From positions 43,719-107,718 of the forward strand of contig JAJTAZ010000002.1 of the NCBI GenBank assembly GCA_021287185.1: 64,000 nt of DNA, given 5' to 3'. Of this stretch, positions 58,281-64,000 are shown piece by piece. Position 1 is the stretch's first letter. Every line of letters begins with the position of its first letter. Position numbers and translations under genes: made by a program. The notes below the pieces were generated by a model. That model made no database searches and was not told where the DNA came from. It was given only the letters and a program-made list of their open reading frames with translations. Source of the DNA: Burkholderiales bacterium. Lineage in GTDB: Bacteria; Pseudomonadota; Gammaproteobacteria; Burkholderiales; Burkholderiaceae.

Positions 58281-58901
58281 TTAGACGATCTCCAGTTTAG
58301 GTGGTATATCCACACCCAAATACGGCGCATAGGCGGTCAGTAATTTGTCTTGTGCAAACAAAATTAACTCCGCAAGCTCGCGCACCGCGCCCGCACCACC
58401 CGACTGCGCCGTCACCCAATGTGCTGCAGAGCGTGCCAAGCGGTGACCATTGGGCACGCTGACCGCCAAACCCACTGCTCGCAATATCGGCAAATCAATC
58501 ACATCATCGCCAATGTAGGCGCATTCATTCAAGGTCACGTTCGCAGTTTGCAGCAAACTCGCCAGCGCCGCACCTTTGTCCTGCGCCCCTTGCAATACAT
58601 GGTGGATTTTTAAATCTTTGGCGCGCGCTGCAGTCACGGGCGAATCACGTCCACTGATAATTGCCAGTTGAATGCCTTGTTCACGCAACAATTGCAAACC
58701 CAAACCATCTTGCACATAAAACGACTTAATGACCTCGCCCTTGGCATCGTAATCCAAATAACCCGTGGTCAACACACCATCAACATCGAGAATCAACAGT
58801 TTGACTTTTTGTGCGCGCACAATGACCGCATCGTTGGGCATCACTGCCATGGGTTGATACAGCGCATCATTGCTCAGTTTAAAGTTCGAATCATGATTCA
58901 T
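58281..58901 (-). CDS. kdsC: 3-deoxy-manno-octulosonate-8-phosphatase
   Basis: HAD phosphatase that makes free Kdo from Kdo-8-phosphate. 206 residues from the ATG at 58901, with GAGG before it; an in-frame ATG at 58931 would overlap kdsD. HAD motif I LLILDVDGVLTTG (Asp39, Asp41), then LAIISGRDSPVT and CAYIGDDVIDLPILRAVGLA. Follows kdsD after 10 bases. Confidence 0.95.
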   Translation of the reverse strand: MNHDSNFKLSNDALYQPMAVMPNDAVIVRAQKVKLLILDVDGVLTTGYLDYDAKGEVIKSFYVQDGLGLQLLREQGIQLAIISGRDSPVTAARAKDLKIHHVLQGAQDKGAALASLLQTANVTLNECAYIGDDVIDLPILRAVGLAVSVPNGHRLARSAAHWVTAQSGGAGAVRELAELILFAQDKLLTAYAPYLGVDIPPKLEIV

Positions 58902-58911
58902 ACACGCGTCC

Positions 58912-59892
58912 TCACACCACCTTGGCGGCAAACAAATCGTGGATATTCAACGCACCAATCAGTCTGCGTGCGTCATCCACCACCAACACTTGGCTGATGT
59001 GATGACGTTGCATCAACTCAACGGCGGAAACCGCCAATACGTCTTGGGTGATGGTGCGCGGGTTGAGCGACATCACCTCATCCACGGTTAAGGTGCGCAC
59101 ATCCACACCTCTTTCAAACAAACGACGCACATCACCATCGGTCAATACACCCAAGACTGTTTGTCCAGAATCGACAACCGCCACCATACCCAATTGTTTT
59201 TTGCTGATTTCCAACAGGCTGTCGGTCAAACTCGTACCAGACTGCACAACAGGAACACGCTCGCCGATACGCATCACATCGCTGACATAGGTCAAGAGTT
59301 TTTTACCGAGCGCACCACCTGGGTGCGAGCGTGCGAAATCTTCCTCATTAAACCCACGAATTTTGAGCAAAACCACTGCCAACGCATCACCCAATGCCAA
59401 TGCGGCTGTGGTACTCGCAGTGGGTGCCAAATTCAAGGGACATGCTTCGCGCTTGACCGCCACCAAAATATGTGCATCGGCCAATTTCGCCATCGGCGAA
59501 TCCATGTCGCCTGTGACCGTAATCAATTTCGCGCCCGAACGTTTCACCAACGGCAAAATCGCCAGCAACTCATCGGACTTACCCGAGTTGGACAAGGCCA
59601 ACATCACATCATCGGGCGTAATCATGCCCAAGTCACCATGACTGGCTTCTCCTGGGTGAACGAAAAAAGCGGGGGTTCCCGTGGAGGCCAAAGTAGCGGC
59701 AATTTTGCGTCCGATGTGCCCCGACTTGCCCATACCCGAGACCACCACCCGTCCTGTGCACGCCATAATCAATTCGATGGCTTTAATAAAAGACACATCC
59801 AAATGTGCCGATAAATCCGTAAGCGCGCTGGACTCAATGTGCAACACATCGCGTGCAGCATTTAGAATCTCATCGGGGTGCATTTTTTTCAT
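58912..59892 (-). CDS. kdsD: Arabinose-5-phosphate isomerase
   Basis: Converts ribulose-5-phosphate to arabinose-5-phosphate, the start of Kdo synthesis. 326 residues: SIS sugar-isomerase domain (GMGKSGHIGRKIAATLAST, PGEASHGDLGMI) then two CBS domains (about 205-326). Starts the kdsD-kdsC-lptC-lptA-lptB run on the minus strand, an order shared with most proteobacteria, and is divergent from the antiporter gene. Confidence 0.95.
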   Translation of the reverse strand: MKKMHPDEILNAARDVLHIESSALTDLSAHLDVSFIKAIELIMACTGRVVVSGMGKSGHIGRKIAATLASTGTPAFFVHPGEASHGDLGMITPDDVMLALSNSGKSDELLAILPLVKRSGAKLITVTGDMDSPMAKLADAHILVAVKREACPLNLAPTASTTAALALGDALAVVLLKIRGFNEEDFARSHPGGALGKKLLTYVSDVMRIGERVPVVQSGTSLTDSLLEISKKQLGMVAVVDSGQTVLGVLTDGDVRRLFERGVDVRTLTVDEVMSLNPRTITQDVLAVSAVELMQRHHISQVLVVDDARRLIGALNIHDLFAAKVV

Positions 59893-59996
59893 GACGTTGG
59901 GTGGGAAATTTTGTTATTATCAAAGAGGAAATTATTCCGCAGTATAACGTTTTTAGCGTTGTCTCACAACGTCAGCCCCTTGAACAATTGAACCCC

Positions 59997-62042
59997 ATGC
60001 ACGGATTATCCTTTATCGTTCTCATACTCTCCATCGTTGTTTTTGCCGTGGTGGTGTTTCGTTATCTACAACTGCCACCCATCTTGGGTTATCTAACGGT
60101 TGGGGTACTGATTGGCCCGTACACTCTAAAATTACTACCCGACCCGACATCGGTCGCCCATTTTGCCGAATTGGGCATCGTGTTCTTAATGTTTACCATC
60201 GGTTTGGAATTCTCCCTACCTAAATTGAAAGCTCTGCGCCGAACAGTGCTGGGCTTGGGCGGTGCACAAGTGGGGGGAACGATGTTGCTGTTCGGACTAT
60301 TGGGCTGGATGCTCAACCGCTTTTTACCCGCAGAATTGAGCATGAGTGGCGCGGGTTGGTTTGCTTTGGGTGGCGTTTTGGCGATGAGTTCGACCGCCAT
60401 TTTGATGAAATTATTGACCGAGCGTTTGGAGTTAGACTCCATGCACGGGCGCAATATTTTCGGTGTGCTGTTGTTTCAAGACTTAGCGGTCGTGCCGCTG
60501 TTGATTTTAATTCCTGCTTTGGCGCAAACAGGTCAATCCGAGGGTACGTTGTTTGTGCAACTGTCTTGGGGCATTCTGAAAACCATCTTAGTCTTGGTCG
60601 TGCTTTTGGGTTTGGGACAAAAACCCATGCATGCATGGCTCACCATCGTGGTGCGTCGACGTTCCAGCGAATTGTTCATGCTCAATTTGTTTTTGATGAC
60701 CTTGGGTTTTGCTTGGTTGACTGAAAAGGCAGGCTTATCTTTGGCTTTGGGTGCGTTCATCGCAGGGATGCTCATTTCTGAGACCGAATATCAGATACAG
60801 GTCGAGGAAGACATCAAGCCATTCAAAGACATTTTGCTCGGTTTGTTTTTTGTCGCGATGGGCATGCAGTTGGACGTGATGTTGGTGCTGCGTGAATGGT
60901 TTGCGGTTCTGTGTGTTCTGCTGCTCCTGTTATCAATCAAATTTGCGATTGTCTTTGCTTTGGTGCGTGCTTTTGGCCAGTCCACGGGCAATGCCATACG
61001 CACCGCTTTGGCACTCGCGCCAGCAGGCGAGTTTGGTTTGGTGTTGCTGAATCTGTCTTTGGGCAATTCACTGCTCAATCCGATTGACGCGCAGTGGGTG
61101 CTTGCAGCGATTATTTTGTCGATGTTCCTCACACCATTTATCCTGAAATATGCCGATAAAATTGTCTTTCGCGTCACCCGCTCTGAGTGGTTGCTGCAAT
61201 CGTTGCAACTGACACACGTGGTTTCTCACAGCATGGAAGCCCATGACCACGTGATTATTGCGGGCTTTGGACGCAGCGGTAAAGCATTGGCACGGTTGCT
61301 TAAGGAACAGCAAGTGCCATATATGGGCATTGATGCAGACCCAGAAAATGTACAACGTGGCATTCTCAAGGGACACGATGTGGTCTATGGCGACATCACA
61401 CGCAAAGAAAGCCTGCTTGCCGCTGGGGTGCAACGCGCACGCGCCTTGGTCATTACCTATATCGAACCACGCGCAGCATTACACGTATTGCACCATGTGC
61501 ATGAAATCAATCCCAATCTGCCAGTGATTGTGCGCACCTTGGATGACTCATATTTAGAACAATTACAAAGCGCGGGAGCGGTGGCAGTGGTGCCTGAGAT
61601 TTTAGAGGGCAGTTTGATTTTAGCCACACAAACACTGTTAAGCGCGGGCGCGACACCGCAGGATGTATTGGCGTTTATCGCTGAACAACGACGTGGGCGT
61701 TATGATTTATTACGGCAACATTTTGATGAAGAGTCCGACCCATTTGGCGTGAGTTCGGCCACGCCCGAAGCGGTTGCTAAAAAGGGTCAGCCCGAAGATA
61801 CGTCCTCATCCACACCCCACGAACACGCAACGCGTTTATCCGATGAAAGTTTATGGACGGATCAGACACTCAGCACGCTGCCCTTGTCTGCGTGGCGCGT
61901 GCGCGTCAAACGCGTCATTCGTGGTTTGAATGAATTGGATTTATCGCTTGACCCAGTGCTGCATGAAGGCGATGAAATTTACTTCCTCGGTCGTGCCGAA
62001 GATGTGCGTCGCGCGGCGCAAGCTTTGAATGGTGAAATTTAA
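59997..62042 (+). CDS. Monovalent cation:proton antiporter, KefB/KefC type (CPA2)
   Basis: 681 residues from the ATG at 59997 (MHGLSFIVLILSIV); the frame opens 96 bases earlier but without resemblance. About twelve membrane segments (1-400), then a TrkA-N nucleotide-binding domain with VIIAGFGRSGKALARLL and MGIDADPENV, and a TrkA-C domain at the end (about 600-680). Family members release K+ when glutathione adducts form. No kefF or kefG partner gene is adjacent. Its position next to kdsD is common in betaproteobacteria. Confidence 0.9.
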   Translation: MHGLSFIVLILSIVVFAVVVFRYLQLPPILGYLTVGVLIGPYTLKLLPDPTSVAHFAELGIVFLMFTIGLEFSLPKLKALRRTVLGLGGAQVGGTMLLFGLLGWMLNRFLPAELSMSGAGWFALGGVLAMSSTAILMKLLTERLELDSMHGRNIFGVLLFQDLAVVPLLILIPALAQTGQSEGTLFVQLSWGILKTILVLVVLLGLGQKPMHAWLTIVVRRRSSELFMLNLFLMTLGFAWLTEKAGLSLALGAFIAGMLISETEYQIQVEEDIKPFKDILLGLFFVAMGMQLDVMLVLREWFAVLCVLLLLLSIKFAIVFALVRAFGQSTGNAIRTALALAPAGEFGLVLLNLSLGNSLLNPIDAQWVLAAIILSMFLTPFILKYADKIVFRVTRSEWLLQSLQLTHVVSHSMEAHDHVIIAGFGRSGKALARLLKEQQVPYMGIDADPENVQRGILKGHDVVYGDITRKESLLAAGVQRARALVITYIEPRAALHVLHHVHEINPNLPVIVRTLDDSYLEQLQSAGAVAVVPEILEGSLILATQTLLSAGATPQDVLAFIAEQRRGRYDLLRQHFDEESDPFGVSSATPEAVAKKGQPEDTSSSTPHEHATRLSDESLWTDQTLSTLPLSAWRVRVKRVIRGLNELDLSLDPVLHEGDEIYFLGRAEDVRRAAQALNGEI

Positions 62043-62059
62043 ATCATAGCTAAAATAAG

Positions 62060-62386
62060 TCCATGCCCACCGATAAGCCGGATTCTGTAAGTATTTACCT
62101 TGCGACAAACACCGACAATCATTCCTCTACGTGGCGCGTTACCACGCCACTTTAGCCATCTACCCGCACACTCAGCGAGCCGCTTCAATGTGTGCCTATT
62201 TGATGTTGCTCCCGATAGAGGTTACCGCGTTTCACCGTAACTCAATACGCTCGTCTCTGTGGCCCTATTCCTCGCCTTATACCTTGCGGATTTCAGCGGA
62301 CGGCTGTTAGCCGCTATCGTGCTCTGTGGAGTCCGGACTTTCCTCCCGCATCGTTGCCGATGCCAGCGATTGTCTGGTGGGCATGG
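62060..62386 (-). ncRNA. rnpB: RNase P RNA, bacterial type A
   Basis: Catalytic RNA that matures the 5' ends of tRNAs. On the minus strand the conserved P4 halves are visible, GAGGAAAGTCCGGACTCCAC near the 5' part and ACAGAATCCGGCTTATCGG near the 3' end. The outer helix P1 is clear: CCATGCCCACC at the start pairs with GGTGGGCATGG at the end. Length about 327 bases; ends inferred from P1, accurate to a few bases. Confidence 0.95.
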
Positions 62387-62392
62387 AGGTGG

Positions 62393-62401
62393 ATTATAAC
62401 A
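62393..62401 (-). promoter_or_regulatory. rnpB promoter, extended -10
   Basis: On the minus strand TGTTATAAT places an extended -10 (TG-N-TATAAT) about 7 bases before the predicted 5' end of rnpB. No good -35 box is seen at the usual distance, which an extended -10 can tolerate. Confidence 0.65.
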
Positions 62402-62413
62402 TGGTCAAACATG

Positions 62414-62439
62414 AAAAAGCCGCTCATCTCTGAGCGGCT
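62414..62439 (-). terminator. Terminator after the acyl-CoA ligase
   Basis: On the minus strand, stem AGCCGCTCA / TGAGCGGCT with a 4-base loop is followed by a T run, 22 bases after the stop of the ligase gene. It separates that gene from rnpB. Confidence 0.88.
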
Positions 62440-62461
62440 CCAAAGTACAATAATCCGTCGT

Positions 62462-64000
62462 TTATTGACCCTTGAGTTCTTTGCGCAAAATTTTACCCAC
62501 GTTTGATTTGGGCAACTCGGTGCGAAACTCAATCGCTTTTGGACGCTTATACCCTGTTAAATGGTCTTTCAAATAATTTTGTAACTCTTCCACCGTTAAA
62601 CTCTCATCTTTTTTAACAATGAATAGTTTCACCGCTTCACCTGAATGTTCATACGGCATGCTGATGGCCGCCGCCTCCAACACTTTGGGATGAGACACCG
62701 CGGCCTCCTCAACCTCATTTGGATAAACATTGAAACCCGACACCAAAATCATGTCTTTTTTGCGATCCACCAGTTTGACAAACCCTTGCTCATTCATCAC
62801 ACCAATATCACCTGAGCGGAAATAGCCATCGGCAGTCATCACCAGCGCAGTTTCATCGGGACGTTGCCAATAACCCGCCATCACTTGTGGCCCTCGGATG
62901 CAAATTTCACCCGTTTCGCCCAAAGGCACTTCACGGCCATCATCGTCCAGAATTGCAATATCGGTTGACGGTAGCGGTAAACCCGTGTAACCCGTGTATT
63001 CGGTTGCCATCACAGGATTAAACAGTGCGCCAGGACTGGTTTCTGACAAACCATACGCCTCGATAATCGGCTTGCCTGTGCGCGCATAAAATTCCTCAGC
63101 CACCGCTCGTTGTACCGACATACCACCACCCAAAGCGACACGCAGTTTCGAGGTGTCGATTTTATTGAATTCAGGGTGGTGAATCAGGGCGTTGAACAAG
63201 GTATTAACTGCTGGGAACACATGTACGGGATGCTTTTCTAAATCTTGAATCATGGCATGAATATCGCGTGCATTGGCAATCAATAGCAATTGCCCACCAA
63301 TGTGCATGGCATACATCGCGCCCGCGGTAAAACCAAAGATGTGGTACAGCGGCAAAGCTTGCAAAAACACGGGTTGCTCGCTGGCATCCATTCCCTCAAA
63401 AGCAGGCGCGCACCACGCGGTCACTTGCATCACATTGGCAATCAAATTGCCGTGTGTGAGCATCGCGCCTTTTGCCACACCCGTTGTCCCGCCCGTGTAT
63501 TGTAAAAAAGCCAAATCATCGTGCGTCAGCGCAACAGGGGTCATTTGTAAACGCGCACCGTCTGCCATGACGCGTTTGAATGAAACCGCTGAATCAATGG
63601 TCCACTCAGGAATCATTTTTTTCACGTATTTCAGGGCAAAATTCACCAGATGCCCTTTCACGCCCATCAAGTCACCCAGTTTGCTGACCACAATATGTTT
63701 GAGCTCAGGCGTATGAGGCAGGGCTTTTTCCAACGTGGTGGCGAAATTGTCCAATAGAAAAATGGCTTTCGCGCCCGAATCTTTGAGTTGATGACCCAAT
63801 TCGTCCGGTGTGTACAAAGGGTTAATATTCACCACGCAAAAACCAGCACGCAAAATCGCCGCCACCACCACGATGTATTGCAAACAGTTGGGCATCATGA
63901 CCGCCACACGATCAGATTTTTGTAAACCCAGTTGCTGTAACCACGCACCGATGTGCTCGGACATTTGCTTGGTTTGCGCATAGGTTAAGGTTTTATCCAT
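62462..64000 (-). CDS. fadD: Long-chain fatty acid--CoA ligase, N-terminus outside the window
   Basis: AMP-forming acyl-CoA ligase that activates fatty acids for beta-oxidation. 512 residues are visible; FadD proteins have about 555, so some 40-45 residues lie beyond the right edge and the Met at the edge is internal. P-loop YTGGTTGVAKGAMLTHGNL, then EAYGLSETSPG, GEICIRGPQVMAGY, the hinge YFRSGDIGVMNEQGF and the C-terminal Lys in LPKSNVGKILRKEL. The final residues are followed by a terminator. Confidence 0.92.
   Translation of the reverse strand: MDKTLTYAQTKQMSEHIGAWLQQLGLQKSDRVAVMMPNCLQYIVVVAAILRAGFCVVNINPLYTPDELGHQLKDSGAKAIFLLDNFATTLEKALPHTPELKHIVVSKLGDLMGVKGHLVNFALKYVKKMIPEWTIDSAVSFKRVMADGARLQMTPVALTHDDLAFLQYTGGTTGVAKGAMLTHGNLIANVMQVTAWCAPAFEGMDASEQPVFLQALPLYHIFGFTAGAMYAMHIGGQLLLIANARDIHAMIQDLEKHPVHVFPAVNTLFNALIHHPEFNKIDTSKLRVALGGGMSVQRAVAEEFYARTGKPIIEAYGLSETSPGALFNPVMATEYTGYTGLPLPSTDIAILDDDGREVPLGETGEICIRGPQVMAGYWQRPDETALVMTADGYFRSGDIGVMNEQGFVKLVDRKKDMILVSGFNVYPNEVEEAAVSHPKVLEAAAISMPYEHSGEAVKLFIVKKDESLTVEELQNYLKDHLTGYKRPKAIEFRTELPKSNVGKILRKELKGQ

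Overview
The window is a 64 kb piece of a chromosome from a Gram-negative bacterium, most likely a betaproteobacterium of the order Burkholderiales with moderate GC (roughly half by eye, not computed). The evidence is protein style and gene order: a reduced PTS of EIIA(Man type)-HPr-EI beside an ammonium transporter, psd-pssA, dapD-yffB-dapE, kdsD-kdsC-lptC-lptA-lptB, sucCD, DUF3422 and DUF2889 proteins, and a type A RNase P RNA. I cannot name the genus from sequence alone. No tRNA, rRNA operon, insertion sequence, prophage or CRISPR array was seen.

Layout. 1-4.7 kb: valS (cut by the left edge), a small secreted Lys/Met/His-rich protein, and psd-pssA for phosphatidylethanolamine. 4.9-9.2 kb (minus): EIIA-ptsH-ptsI followed by glnS. 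9.3-13.1 kb: a TrmB-like methyltransferase, a nitrogen-control-like promoter region, amtB, ubiK and apaH. 13.2-19.8 kb: a tightly packed seven-gene operon (ABC-2 permease, ATPase, galU, GT2, acyltransferase, glf, second GT2) that looks like a galactofuranose-containing surface polysaccharide pathway. 19.9-27.3 kb: YqaA-like membrane protein, ilvA, an MBL-fold hydrolase, a DUF3422 protein, an Orn/Lys/Arg decarboxylase and aqpZ. 27.4-36.8 kb: sucCD, a DUF2889 protein, rhlE, pyk, an AT-rich Nramp-superfamily transporter and prfC. 36.9-44.5 kb: dnaE, gluQ, and a dap operon (dapD, AT-rich lipoprotein, yffB, dapE). 44.6-53 kb: glpK, an EamA transporter, uvrA-plsC-cdsA-like, and an MFS transporter. 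53-64 kb: a secreted MORN protein, lysC, galE, lptB-lptA-lptC-kdsC-kdsD, a KefB/C-type antiporter, rnpB and a partial fadD-type acyl-CoA ligase.

How parts work together. GalU makes UDP-glucose, GalE (36 kb away) can convert it to UDP-galactopyranose, and Glf makes UDP-galactofuranose, which the GT2 enzymes could use to build a glycan exported by the ABC transporter. KdsD/KdsC supply Kdo, and LptC/A/B move finished LPS to the outer membrane, so the window covers much of envelope glycan synthesis. Psd/PssA and the PlsC/CdsA-like pair serve phospholipid synthesis. EI, HPr and EIIA with no permease nearby suggest a regulatory PTS, and the region upstream of amtB has NtrC-like sites.

Most of the window is ordinary core chromosome. 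The strongest candidates for something less usual are the Galf polysaccharide operon, the foreign-looking lipoprotein inserted in the dap operon, the Nramp-superfamily transporter with altered metal-site motifs, the TrmB-like enzyme with an altered family motif, and several regulatory inverted repeats. I did not find a clearly new defence or mobile system.
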